Assembly: GCA_021234535.1 (NCBI GenBank)
Contig: CM037843.1
Coordinates: 946,021 to 1,010,020 of the forward strand
DNA from: Stichopus chloronotus
Lineage: Eukaryota > Echinodermata > Holothuroidea > Aspidochirotida > Stichopodidae
DNA: 64,000 nt
Reading direction: 5' to 3'
Both the position numbers and the translations under genes were made by a program. Numbering within the stretch: position 1 is the stretch's first letter; each line of letters opens with the position of its first letter. The notes under the pieces were generated by a model. It had not been told where the DNA came from, did not search any database, and saw only the letters and a list, made by a program, of their open reading frames with translations. This document shows, in pieces, positions 13,648 through 25,825 of this stretch.

Positions 13648-15877
13648 GATAAAAAAATAGAAATAAACTACCTGTAGCATGACATTACTTTAAATACTCA
13701 CATATTGAACAAATGTAAGCCAATTGCAATATAAGGGGGTGTCTTATGTGGTAAGGCAAAGGAGATCTACCTTCAACATTTGCCGTATATAATGCACTTA
13801 TTGCCTGAGAATTTGTTCATTCGATATCTAAATACATCCTGGGAAAGACAGACGTAAATGCAACCGTATGATTTTTTGAGATGACCGTATGATTTTTTGA
13901 GATGACCTGATAATATGCAGGGAGAACTACATCCCAGTGTTTAGCTGTTTGTTAGTTACACTATCCTAAAATTTACGTTGGAATGTGCTACACGGTTTCA
14001 TGATAACAGATGTTGCCACACAGAATTTGAGTAAAATGTAAATGAATTTACCAGTAAATCCACAACCCTATCTAGTTTGGTAACCCTCAGTTGGCCTGTA
14101 ATGCTGCATCCCTAAAACCGAGTTAGGCCCCATTGCAACTTCTCATGTTTAAACAGTCATTTGTGTAGTGTACTCTACATAAGTTGCAATTGATAACATT
14201 GACTCACATATTGTTTTTCAAGCTCAGACAAGTACTGCTATGCAGAACGTATTCACCTTTTGATATCTCAGGTTTGTTGAATACCATCAACACTGTGCTG
14301 CTTATTCCTGTGTAAATCTCTGTGTAAATATGATCAGAGTTAAATGAAATACATGGTTAATGGTACTATGGCAGCTCTGAAAAAAGCAAATTAGGATGCC
14401 CTGCTCTTATGTACACAGCGACTGGTATCAATGACAGTTTTTGTTAATGCAATACAATGACATTTTATTTCATTTGTACCTTAAGAAAACACATGTGCTT
14501 CTAACTTTTCTTTGTGAATGTATCATTCAAAGTAAATTTACACATTTTATTGCTATTATGCACTCTAGATTGAGTGGATTCTCTTAAAGGAAAAGATACC
14601 ATCTTCTTTTATAGATATAAGACTTGTCCTAGCCATGAGGCTTGGCAAGGGGTATCTACAATTATACACAACCATCATGCGTGAGTAATGAACACAGCAC
14701 TCTGCCACAACCTCCGCAGTTAAAAAATTAAGGGCTTCTCATACAGCCTGAGAGAGACCTAAAATGCAGGTGACAGAATTAAGACGAAGTTTACAAAGGC
14801 TGTAATGCATCATCCCAGACAGTTCCAATTCTCCCAACCACCTACCTCTAGTCCCTCCCTCAGCCTGTCTTACATTCCTCCACATGTGTAATCAGAACAA
14901 TGGATCCCTGTGTAGGCTGTGTAATACGAGCTGCTCTGCATCTTTCGAATTTGCTGGCAATCTAAGAGTACTGTAACTTAGAACCAGTTGAGAATTTTCC
15001 TTTCAGGGAGGTAAAAATATAGCTTAGGGTGATGCAATACAGCCTTTAAAGAAAAAGCGTACTTTTGTGAGGATATACTGCATCTACCAGGATGTTGACA
15101 AAATTCCAATACCCATCCCATTCACTGATACATACCTGGCCTCATAGATACAGGCAGTCAGCAGAACATGCATATCCTACATCAATCACATACTAGGCCA
15201 GGGCAAAACCCCTCCCCATCTCTCTACCTCATCTTACCTCCCCTTTTAAGGACACACCTTAGGCAGGGGTACTGTACCCTTCATGACACACCTATGGTAA
15301 ACCAGAGATATGTACATGCTACACCCAAGTCAATGTTCCCTCCTTTCCCCCATAATAAACCTAGCCTCAGTGACATAACTGGGTCAGTAAAACCAGAGAG
15401 TTGCCACAGATCCCAACAACATCTCACATTTAAGCCGGGCATCTCCTCCCCTCCACCCTTTAATGTTAAAGGTACAGGACACTGTTACAGATCCTCCATG
15501 ACTCACCAAAGCCAGTGACATTTCACGGCACACAGGTCTAATTATAATAAGTCAACAGGTAGCACCCTCTGTGATTTGCAGCCTATGCTACAAGTAGTTA
15601 AAATATAAGTGTATAATAGATATATCAATGGTGAAGAGAAATGACAGTGCTCAATGACAGTGCTCAACCCTGTTATTTTGTACAGGGAAAACTCCTTCAA
15701 TACGCAATAAATGACTAAGCAATTGCATTTTCACCACCAGATAACGTCTAAAACTGCGAGACTGACAGTGAAACCGTTAGAGTTGGCACTCTTGAAGTCC
15801 GCATCTTGCCATTTGTTTAAATCTTGTTTGATATGACCAAACATCTCCAGAATCAATCACACCTTAGATAATCCAAA
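13648..15877. other. Non-coding DNA with one short duplication
   Basis: AT-rich intronic-type DNA. A 21-bp unit (ccgtatgattttttgagatg plus a) occurs twice in tandem at 13,863-13,907. A weak match to the ggcaaggggta motif sits at about 14,645, and 'atgacagtgctca' is doubled near 15,641-15,666. No gene or RNA recognised. Confidence 0.4.
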
Positions 15878-16710
15878 TTAAAGAGGTCATGACATGCAGA
15901 CTAAAATACCATAAAAACTTTTTCTAAATACTTGGACAAACAGATATCCAAAACTGCCTTTGGTGTACTTGTGACATCATCCAATGTTATGCAATCAAAG
16001 GCTTAAGTTTCACAGTTGAAAGCGGTGTTGGAAGTTGGAAGGAAAATCTTTGCTTCTGAACGACATCAGATGATGTCATATTAGGAGCAACTTCCTGAAC
16101 ACCCTTAAGGTGCCACCTGAGTATCAATATGACAAGTATCAACATCGTAAAAGAGAATTTGTGGTCACAGACACATCCTGCAGAATTACATAAAATGGGC
16201 CATAAGGCCCTTATGGGACCTTGGACCAAAAATTCATGGACACATGAAGGTACCATTAAGAACGTATCTTGATCACAAACCATGAAGATTACACATGGCA
16301 ATCTGTAGGAGGAAAAGCATTTTTGCAGCATTCGATAAAATGTGCCATAGGGTACACATGGGACCTTGGGTCAAAACCTCCTGGACTGACCCAAAATGGC
16401 CCAGATGCCAAGAAAGGTGGAGGGTTAGTTTGAAGCAAGTCCACCAAGGCATGTCGCATTTTGAATTACTGTGAATAGATAGCTCGTACATAAAAGGGTC
16501 CCTAGTATGACATCATAAGCTGCCTTGTAGAAAGAAAAAAAAGAGTTTTTCAAGAAGGCAGTTCCAACTGTGAAACTTAAAACTTTGATTGCATAACATT
16601 GAAGTCACACGGACAGCAAAGGCAGTTTTGGGTTTTGGATAGCAATTTGTCCAAATATTTAGAGAAAAAGTTTCCATTGAGTTTTATACTTGGTTTCATG
16701 GCCTCTCTAA
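15878..16710. mobile_element. Foldback MITE with inverted arms of about 200 bp
   Basis: The left arm (about 15,878-16,085) is repeated in reverse complement as the right arm (about 16,505-16,710). Shared blocks include taaagaggtcatga against its diverged partner tagagaggccatga, 'aactttttctaaata', 'ccaaaactgcctttg', 'aatgttatgcaatcaaag' and 'taagtttcacagttg'. The central region contains two related units of about 150 bp around 'gggaccttgg'. There is no transposase frame. The left end sits at TTAAAG, like two other MITE families in this window. Confidence 0.88.
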
Positions 16711-18104
16711 GGAGAATTTAATCCACAACTGTTCTAGCACTGGACACTGTTCCTAAACTTTTTTGCAGAACTAGTGTCCTACAATCAAGCAGAAATGTTC
16801 ATTTTTCAGTTGCAACCCACAACACTGAAGTCCACAAAACAGAAGGTCCATGAGGACAAAAGTGAAATAGGATTTGCAAGACCGGACATGTTAATAGGCC
16901 CATATAGTAATAATTATGATGTATGGGTTCATGGTAACTATTCTCTGCAATGGCTGTTGATTATGAAGTTTTACCTTTGGAGAGAACTGCAGGCAGAGGG
17001 ACACTACATGTTTATGTTCTACAGTAGGTTAGCCAGTGTTTTATCTTGCAACTTTTGACCATCTTACTGACCAATAGCAGTACTCACGGCCTGTTTTTAG
17101 GTAAGGAGCACTGGGTTATTTAAACTGCACTGCTGCATATGCAGAGTATCGCTCTCTACAGTACATGTCAATGAACACGAGTAAATACTGGGTAACATAC
17201 AAGATTCAACATGCAATTCAACTTTCCACTAAACTTTTTGAGTTGATCATAAAAGAGCTCTGTTCTGTCACTTTTGTTTTCAGCCCTGGTTGTCTTGAAT
17301 ACATGAATCAATTTTCAAATTGACATTTTCTTTCATTAACTAATGCAAATGGTAATTCAAATTGAGCAATTAGTTGAAAGTTGAATCATGAGTTCAACTA
17401 CCTGTGGGTGACTTGAGTATAAAGGCAAATGTGACATGTAAAGTTGACTTCAATAATTCTGGTATCTTTTAATTAGTTTATTAAAGGTGGACTATCATTT
17501 TCAGTTACAAATCACAGTCACCAGATTTTACATGACATCACACAATTGTGTTCTCTGTCATTTTGTTAAAGTTTAATGAATGTGCATGTCACAGTGTGAC
17601 TGTCTGTAACTAATTATGACATAGTTAAATGCAAAAGTACAGTACCATCTCACAAGTCATGCAACAGCACAACAGGCAGGACAATGTTGCCTCTTTAAGG
17701 AAATCCACAGTAACTGCCAGATTAACTTCTATGTCAACTCAGGTGTGACAATGAGACAGATATGCAATATGTCTGGTGATGTTGCAGACAAAGCAGATGA
17801 CCCTGAAGCAGATGACCCGGCAGGCCTGTTCCATAAACCAATAAAAAAAAATGATGACTTTTTAAAACCCTGTTAGACCTGTAGCTGGAATTACAAATCT
17901 AATTTCAATGAAAGTGACAGCATTTTTATGAAGATGTACAACATGCATTGACTTCTTTTTAAATAATATTTAGAATTTTCCTGTTTAGAGGAAAAACAAA
18001 AACTGTGAACAGTCAATCGTAAAATTAGTTCCTCGCCCTCCCTTGACATCAATGAATCAGGAAAATTCCTTAGTGGGCTGGGGTTCTCATGAACATTTCT
18101 CATT
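16711..18104. other. Non-coding DNA, one doubtful MITE
   Basis: No host exon recognised. A stretch at 17,481-17,698 begins TTAAAGGTGG and ends GCCTCTTTAA, which could be a fourth, badly diverged MITE of the TTAAAG type, but the inverted match is short. Confidence 0.3.
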
Positions 18105-18380
18105 GCCAGTCTCACTGACCCTTTCTCATTTTCGGTCTTGCTGACCTTTTCATGTTTCGGTCTTTAGGGACCTTCAGCTTTGTGGACCCTTTTTGCTTTT
18201 CAGTCTCACAAACCTTTGGCCTCATGAACCACTTTTGTTTTTCAGTCTCACACATCTTCGATCTCAAGGACCCTTTTAGTTTTTTGGTCTTGCAGACCTC
18301 TGGTCTCATAGACCATTTTTCTTTTCAGTCTCACTGACCTTGGATCTCAAGGAAACCTTCAGTCTTGAGGCCCTTTTATT
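18105..18380. repeat. 42-bp minisatellite (two related 21-bp halves) open in frame
   Basis: About six diverged copies of a 42-bp unit made of two similar halves, of the types 'cagtctcacagacc' and 'ggtctcatggaccc', each followed by a T-rich spacer. Because 42 is a multiple of three, the array stays open on both strands over about 190 bases. On the minus strand the unit reads as a 14-residue repeat of the type RPKVCETEKQKGSM. There is no sign that it belongs to a gene: no splice sites or neighbouring coding sequence are visible. Confidence 0.8.
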
Positions 18381-21300
18381 TTGTGGGATGTCCCTACTGG
18401 ACAGTTTTCTCCTGAGTATTAGAAGATGATCAGTAACCTTTGTTGCAAATGATGAATCTGTAACTACTGCAGTTCAAGCATCGTCAAATAGTCTGGGCAA
18501 GGGAGAAGCATATGCCTACATTGTGAATTGAGGTATTCTGTTGAAAGAAACAATTCCTGCTTTTGAAATGATTCCTATATATGTTATTGACCATGCACTG
18601 GTTACCTGTAACTTGAAGCAACATCACAAGCAAACATGTGTTCAGTCTAACCATACAGAAAATTGAACCCCCATGATGTGTCACATTGGACAGCAAAAAT
18701 TACCTAAAGACAGGATGTTTACACAAGGTATACAGCAGATGCAAGCTTTGGTGATCATCTAGTACTGTATGTGAAGTCAAGCCAGTTATGGAAGAACAAA
18801 CTTAGTTTTTGCCTTGGAAATGTGATCGTTGACACGTACTGTACGACGTTGCATCACAATTAATGCCACATGTTGCACTGAAACATTTGCAATGTTCATG
18901 TAGTTTGCAATACTATAATACTAATTACACAAATTATCAGACTACTGTAAGACATACACTTATGTTTATTCCACTAGTGAATTCTCAAGCAAATGTTCAC
19001 TGGACAATTTGTTTTTTTTACATTAATCACAGGCAACCACGTTTCAAATTCAATCAATCACTGATGTGCTGTTTATTCATGAGCAACAGCACTGTACAAG
19101 TGCATTTCTTAAAAATCGTCAAGCATGTCGTGTCGGTTCTACACACATGTACTGTATACAGTCCACCAGTGTGTACATACAAAGCAGAAAGTTGTAATTC
19201 TTTAATTTTTATATCACCATTTCAAATAGGAATTGGCTATATAAGCTTAAAATATCTACAAATGACATTTTACAGTCATTACTGTTTGAAATCCTGCTGC
19301 AGTACTGCTTTAAGTGTTCAGTCCAACAACAGAGCCACTCCTGATGGCATATGGTACATATGCTATTTGCAACATTTCAACATCTGCTAATTCATTTATG
19401 AGTCAAGTTGATTGACTCTACTTCTATTTACACTTCGCAGCTATATCTATGACAGTAGTAGCTACAGTTCTGTGTTGTCAATGGATTGAGTACCATTTAC
19501 AATGCCCATGTTATTCATAGTCCTTCATGCAATAATTAACCATCTTTATGTATTGACTACTAAAGGGTCCTCAGGTAGATATTACATCAACTGCAAATTT
19601 AGATCATGTGTCAACCACTTTGTGATGTTCTTTCTTCTGTTTATGCTAACTGCAGCCCTGAATAGTAAAGCATCGTTCTCTCAAAAGAGAATGCAATAAA
19701 AGCTCAACATCCTTTACCACAGGCGTAAAGGATTGGACTTGGATTTTCTCAAAATACTGTTGGCCAAATGTTAGCAGTTCATCCAGACTTGTTTTATGAC
19801 TCTGTAAGTGCCATCAAACTACTCAGTATTAAAGATAAGGTTACATGTAAAATATCTAAAGGCTGTTTGCTAAGTTGTGATGCTTTGAAAAATACATCAT
19901 TAAAAAATTCCCTAACAAATCTAGCCTGCAGTACCTCAACAAACGAACCTAAGGAAACCTACCCATTCATTATAGAGACATTATTAGAGTCCATTAAGGA
20001 CATTTAATATCTCTATTGGAGAGAAGCTTTCATCTACAGAACTTGAATATTTTCAATGTCGCTGCATGGTTATCGAGATGACATTCAACATTTGATCATG
20101 TCCCTGCATGGATATCAAGATCGAACACATACCAGATCTGCAGCACTTGGCAATTACCTGCCAGTAGTGTCTTCATTTCTGCTTATTATAATATCGCTGC
20201 TGTTTTCTCCAAGCTCAGTCAGTGCGCATGAATACATGCTGCAGTACTGTAGGTATATATGCAACTTTACAAGTACCCATCCAGAGATCTACTAGGCATG
20301 TACTGCTTCATTGCATGAGCTCATACATACTTTGCATCTGTTGACCATGAATTTGTAGGCCAGGCTAATGATATTACATGGCTGACACCACATGTGCGCA
20401 TGTACCCAAGGAATTCTTTTTCTCCATACTGACCAGTTGCATGTTATGCAAATTAAGTTTAAGACTAGTCACAGCAATTAACTGCTTCCACAGAATCATA
20501 GCATTAATCTTGCTTGTTGACATTATACTGTTCCCTCTCATAGAATGAGCTACTGCAGGATTTCATGGTTACAAATATAACCATGCAATAACCTGTCTCA
20601 ACAAAACAAATGCACTCCCATCTACCCTGTAAAGCCTAGTAGTTACATCTGGTAACATCTTCACATCACCTTTGATGCTGTCAGACCTTATACTGACTAT
20701 CTCCTTTGCATCCTGCCAGCCTGACAGATTACATGTGGAGGTGTGCAATTGTTGCATTGAGACCAGTAACTATAGGTGAGTGAAGTAAATCATAGTCATT
20801 TAGCAAATCCAGGAAAGTGATAAGCAACACTCCTAACTTTTTCTGAAAGGACTTGATAGCAATATCAGCAACAAGCAGAATAGCAGTCATTTGATAAAGC
20901 TTGCAGAATGGTTGCTGACTGGTGAAGGCAGTAGTCTATAGTAAACATACCTCTGTGCTTCTTCTAACTTCAGCTTATTGCTTAATTTGACCAAAAAAAG
21001 CACTGTTTTTACTACCAGGGTTTTACTTTCATTTCAGGATGTCTGGTTGTATTCAGTTGCATCACCGTCACTTAATTGTTGCTTGTGGCAAATTTCTACC
21101 ATCAAAATAGATGCATAAATGCAAACCCAATCAATTACTTTGAGGCTTTAATTTGCAAAGGAAAAGAACATTCTCTCCTTCCCTTTATAGAACACTTGAG
21201 GTTCTGCTAAATTCAGCAGGCATTTTGTCGAGTCTCACATAACTGTCTTTTAATATCGTATTTATAGTCACCGCTGGAAAATTGATTTGCCCTCATCGAT

Positions 21301-21399
21301 GTTAGACTCAAGAAATAAGCTTGTCAAGTAACTACAGATGAAGAAAAGAACGGAATGGGGAGGCACAGAGCTGGTAATTTACTTACCTTCATAAAAGCA
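18381..21399. other. Non-coding DNA, nothing recognised
   Basis: AT-rich sequence with an unusually long plus-strand open frame of 175 codons at 18,863-19,390, plus shorter frames up to 20,295. Their composition (Cys, His, Tyr and Ile rich, without domain motifs) and low GC look like chance openness, not coding sequence. No repeats with clear ends seen. Confidence 0.35.
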
Positions 21400-21895
21400 A
21401 ACTGTCAAAATGATCTATCAGATGGAGGGATATGTAGTTGGGAAGCATGTAGCTACTGAGACATGCTCGACAAAGGTGTCTGTACTGATGATTTGCAAGA
21501 CCTCACTCACTAATGCATTAACATTGCTCAAAACACTCTCAAAATCAACTGTAGCACTGCGCCCTCTAAGGCTAGGGTCCTCCTCAGAGGCCTGGAGACA
21601 AGGACCGGTGCTCAACATTATGAAAACCTTGAGCACTAACCTAACAAGAATCCCAGATCCACTGAGCTCCCAAAGGGATCTGCCTAGCAGAGCCTTGCTG
21701 CACCTCAATGTACCTTGTGCAGACATCTCATAGTGACGGCCACGGAACCTGCCTCAAGACCCCCTTCTCAGGATGGGGCGTGGGAGGTAGCAAAGGCGTA
21801 AGTATACAGTCACATGTGAATACCCACACCAGTGAGTTGTGGGAAGTTCACATTGTAGACATATACTTACCTTTTGCTCAAGTGACATTGTGAGT
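21400..21895 (-). repeat. GC-rich dispersed family, 102-codon open frame plus inverted motif pair
   Basis: A CpG- and GC-rich stretch. The minus-strand frame (21,418-21,726) includes LRGR, three variable residues, DFE, two variable residues and LS, which is conserved with 6.9 kb. At 21,792 and 21,862-21,885 two inverted copies of the gcaaaggcgtaagtata / gcaaaaggtaagtata motif face each other, forming a foldback around 'gaatacccacaccagtgagt'. This matches 8.19 kb on the minus strand. I cannot name the family; transposon debris is most likely. Confidence 0.45.
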
Positions 21896-22420
21896 GGAAA
21901 AAGGTGTAAGGTCACAGGTAGGTATTGAAAAATCTGCTTTTAACTCTCACATTTTTCTTCAAAACTATATAGGCAGATTCTTAAATCAGAACAAAACGTC
22001 CAATTTCATTTACAAAAATTTCCACTGTATGTTAATACTAAAGATTGATGTTCACTATTTCACACTGATCAGCACTTTGCTCTCAAAAGAAACTGACTGA
22101 AACATTGCAAAAGAGATGATAGTGTCAGTTGCATAATGACTAATGACTATACAGTGATCAAAATTTAGTAGAAAAAACTCTTCAGTTTGGTAAAAGCAAC
22201 CAGAAAATACAAGAAAATGATGAATGTACAGTAAACTGCTTCAAGGTTGATTTTGTATCACACAATAATGCAGCAATCTTAATCAGTGCAGTTATTTCAT
22301 GAGATTTCTATTGTAATTAACGCACATGGTCATGAGTAGCATCTTCTGTTAAGATGAAGTAGAATTCTTAACAGGGCATTAAATTTGAAACCATGCAGAA
22401 TTACTAAAAGGAACAGAAAC

Positions 22421-24730
22421 TAGTATTGGAGGGTGCCACAAAAATCAGCACCGGAATTCACAGCATGCACATCAGTACCGGGATTTGTCAAAGTACTGGT
22501 ACTGACCACATGTTCAGAGTGATAAAGACGAAAGGTTCTGTGCGCTATGTGCAATAATGCAGTAACTTGTATTCATGGCTTCAAGTAAATTTGTTGCCAA
22601 AAATCCACAAAAAAAAATGTCATTTTGAGCAGCTTCAGCAGCGTTTGAGAGCAGTAATAAACACAGCAACTGAATCGGCGACAAAATTTTTGCTGATTTG
22701 ATATGTCAACACCCCCACCCACCATCTCTGGCCTAGAAATTCAATGACAAGTCACAACTCAGCAATTCATTCTTATGGCAGACGATCTGGCTTGTGTATA
22801 TTATTTACAAATTATTTTGTTACGTAAAATTGTTGAAAACTTTTTGTTGAAACTTTCTCCAGAAACACAAAGTCGCTGTCAATGCCGCTTACATGTAACT
22901 TTCATGATACAAGGTATAGGTCATTTAACACACACTATTGTATGTGCATCATACAGAACTTAAGTCACTCAAATCGAGTGAGTCACTGTGCTATATTTCA
23001 ACAGAAAATTTCACCTGTTGTTTGCCAACTCAGTTTCAAGCTGAGCAAACTGACTATGCCCCATGACAATGACCACAATGTAGAATGACTGACAGCCTTG
23101 AGGTAAATGATATTGTGCATAAGTTCATAGATCAATTGCTTGACCTTACTTCTCGTGATTTTCGACAGCCAATCATGAGTCTACAATGCAAGTGGTGGGC
23201 AGGACTTACGTTCATAATTAGATGCAAGGCCAGGAACGGTGCTTATGATCATGCATAGCGAAAATTCCCAATCCAACTTGAACAACAGCTTTCTCACAAA
23301 ATTTCAAGAAAAAAACTCTTTCCCAGATAATAGTCACCCTAGTGGCGACATTAGGGGTTAACGATTTACTTCTCCACGTGTAGGAATAATAGATTGAGTA
23401 TGTAATGATCTATATCACATTTCCGTGTGTTGAAACATTGTCAAGCATCATACTGTACAAATATAGAGGGTCAAGTTTCCTCAAGTAGGAGCTAGTTTTG
23501 TTTTAGCATTTCTTTTCATGTGATTTGGCCAGCCACTTGGCTAGTTACTCCACAAACAAACTGGCAACCCAATTGTAGTCACTTTAGGCTCATCCATTGG
23601 GTAATGACTGAAACTGGATTACATGGAACAGCTACTGTATAGCAGTTTACATTTTTTTAAATTTAAAAACAACCTGATTTTCATAAAGTTAAGCCTACGC
23701 AGCATGTTTAAGCATCTATAATCAACATACAATAATGAATATCATTACATGTATCCCCAACGGCAACTGTTAGTCACAATCCATCTCAAGGTCATAAAAA
23801 ATGTCTTGAATAAGACGAAGGGTGGCTGCAGAAAAACCAGGTTATCTTTGTTGTTGCCGTTTTTTGTTTTTGTTTTTTTGGGGGGTTGTTGTTCCATCCT
23901 TATTATCATTAATTGATACAGACTTAGTTATATGTAACCAGAAAATAAGGGGTGGGATTTGTGGCTGTGTAGGAATTGAGCAAAGGTTTTCAAACCAATA
24001 CTTTCAACATTAGAGAAAAGAAAAATAAAAAAAACACACACCGGACAAAAGCATTGCCAGGCAGGGATCGAACCCATGACGTCAACATTACAGACCTGCT
24101 GAAGTAACTGAACGAGCCACTTCCTACTTACATAGATGAATAAATGGGGTTAAAGATATTATATAAGGTGACCCCTCAGGAGGCATGCAAAAAAAAGGAT
24201 ACACCACTGTAACAATTACACATTAATATAATTATTTCTATTTCTTCATAGTCTACGTTGTTATTCTTTAGACAAACTTCATCAAGTATGATGCATAGAT
24301 ACTTTACTCTTCATATACAGTAAGTTAGTGTTAACAAAATAGGCAATATGTGTAGGCCTAGCCTGTACAGTTGCATGTTTTTCCAGCACAATGCAAAATA
24401 GCTGCTTTATTAGCCATAAGACAGCAACCGTAATATCATTTACGGCGATGCATACATTTACTTTCAGAGGCATTGAACTTTGTTTTATTTTTTGAAATCA
24501 TTGAAATGAAAAGTTTTAAAATGGATTTTGAATTTATTTTTGGTCTGTTTAGGTGTTGATATTTATTAATGCTACATTAAAAAAAATTCTGTTTATTTGT
24601 TGGAGATGGTACCGGTACCAATAATTTTCGGCAGTACCAGGAAGTATTCAAAAGTATTGGTACCCACACAAACAGATTCAGCCGCCAGTACTGCAAATAC
24701 CAGTACTGACTAGGATGCCACCCAACCCTA
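22421..24730. mobile_element. Non-autonomous hAT-like DNA transposon with 8-bp target duplication
   Basis: The right end, read inward, is TAGGGTTGGGTGGCATCC and the left end is TAGTATTGGAGGGTGCCAC. These are imperfect inverted termini of hAT type (YAGGG-TTGG). The element is flanked by a perfect 8-bp direct repeat, ACAGAAAC, at 22,413-22,420 and 24,731-24,738, which is the hAT target-site length. Subterminal repeats of the AGTACTGGTA type lie inside both ends (near 22,490 and 24,610-24,710). No transposase motif is visible in the 2.3 kb. A tRNA-derived SINE is nested at about 24.05-24.13 kb. Confidence 0.75.
24028..24127 (-). mobile_element. tRNA-derived SINE or tRNA pseudogene
   Basis: On the minus strand, GTGGCTCGTTCAGTTAC fits a pol III A box (TGGCNNRGTNNG type) and GGGTTCGATCCC is a perfect B box, about 45 bases downstream. 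The ends do not pair into a clean seven-base acceptor stem and no anticodon arm is convincing. A T-rich tail follows the B box on the minus strand (A-rich on plus at 24,013-24,035). This fits a SINE head, not a working tRNA. It lies inside the hAT-like element. Confidence 0.65.
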
Positions 24731-24879
24731 ACAGAAACTGTGTAATGTGCTCAAAGAATTATTAGAATAGGTGCTCTAAGCTGACTTGAGATGTGTCAAT
24801 CTCTGACATGGAGAAAACAATAAAGAAATAGACAAGTTTGGTAAAGTGGAGAGTTGTAAAACACTTATTAAAGCAGGAC

Positions 24880-25090
24880 ATTCCGATGTCAGGTGACCTC
24901 AAATGACCTTTGAAATCCACCAAAACCAACCGAGATCACCTACTTGGTATGATCAACCCACACACCAAGTATTAGATCAGTCAACGTTACCTGCGTCTAC
25001 AAGAAAGCTGCATGCATATACACACACATATGACATCACCATAGCACAGATTCCTTCTGCCTTTGGAAAGGAATCAAAATGCGGGCTGTA
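24880..25090 (+). repeat. TGACCTTTGACC-core repeat, single unit with 3' hairpin (R3)
   Basis: One unit with a degenerate core (tgacctttgaaatcc), the 'caccaagtattagatca' segment, a short 'tacacacacatatgac' tract and a hairpin at 25,049-25,075 with arms GATTCCTT and AAGGAATC, followed by AAAAT. The end structure is the same as at 38.5 kb and, weaker, 45.7 kb. Confidence 0.65.
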
Positions 25091-25825
25091 CACTAATTAC
25101 ATCCTACCAGATGTCAACATAATGGTATGGACTTGTTATTAGTATCAGATTCTACCAATAAACCTTCTATAAGATTCTTGTATAATACTGTACAGTATCT
25201 CTACATGAAGTCAACTTAAAAGTCAGAATAAGTGGTACTACAGCTGGTAGATCTTTACACAACACCAATGGTTGCCTGCACAACGGACTGGTATTACTCA
25301 TCCATCAGCTTTGACTGCATTCCTTATGCCAACATCCACAAACTGTCGCTTGGTTTCCGAATGAATTCCGACTGTAAGCTATTGAAATTCAGGTATGCCT
25401 ATGTAACCAATTACACTCAGTAGCACTCAAAACTTCTTTCCCTTCTAAAGGATATGATTATTCATGCTCTTTTGAGCCAACCATCAGACATCAAGAAAGA
25501 CTGAATATACAGACCCTGAATCTTAGATGAGGCAAATATCTCTAAGTGTTCCCAGGTGTTTAGGTTTGAAGGTCCATGTTAAATGGCCGTACATACCGAT
25601 ACCTGCCAGGAAGGTTACACCAAGACATGTCTCTGATCCTAAGACCCCGTACTCTGAATCTAAGGTTTGGTGTTTTTACTAACGCAGATTTTTTACCAAT
25701 GCTCATCAGAGCAAGGCAGCAGGCAGTCTTGGACAGAAGTATACAACATTATCTGCTTTCTGAAACACCACACAATTTACAACAGGAACAGAGCAGCAAA
25801 CAAAAGGAACAGAGCAACTACTTAC
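25091..25825 (-). other. Start of the intron after the large NCX exon
   Basis: The minus-strand donor GTAAGTAG begins at 25,825, directly after the exon. I saw no further exchanger coding sequence (remainder of CBD2, the alternatively spliced exons, or the second transmembrane half with its alpha-2 repeat) anywhere from here to the left edge. The intron therefore probably runs out of the window. Confidence 0.6.

Noticed and set aside
17481..17698. A fourth TTAAAG-type MITE
   Set aside because: Only about ten terminal bases agree in inverted orientation and no second copy is visible, so it was not listed as an element.
18863..20295. Several plus-strand open frames, the longest 175 codons, suggesting an intronless gene
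   Set aside because: Low GC, no domain or motif, composition rich in Cys/His/Tyr/Ile, and no start context, splice sites or conservation visible. Openness by chance is the better explanation.
24028..24127. A functional tRNA gene
   Set aside because: A and B boxes are present, but no clean acceptor or anticodon stem can be drawn. The T-rich tail and nested position suit a SINE.
1..25800. Downstream NCX exons (CBD2 remainder, alpha-2 repeat)
   Set aside because: I looked on the minus strand for the expected acidic and GTSVPDTFASK-like blocks and saw none. Short exons could still be missed by eye.
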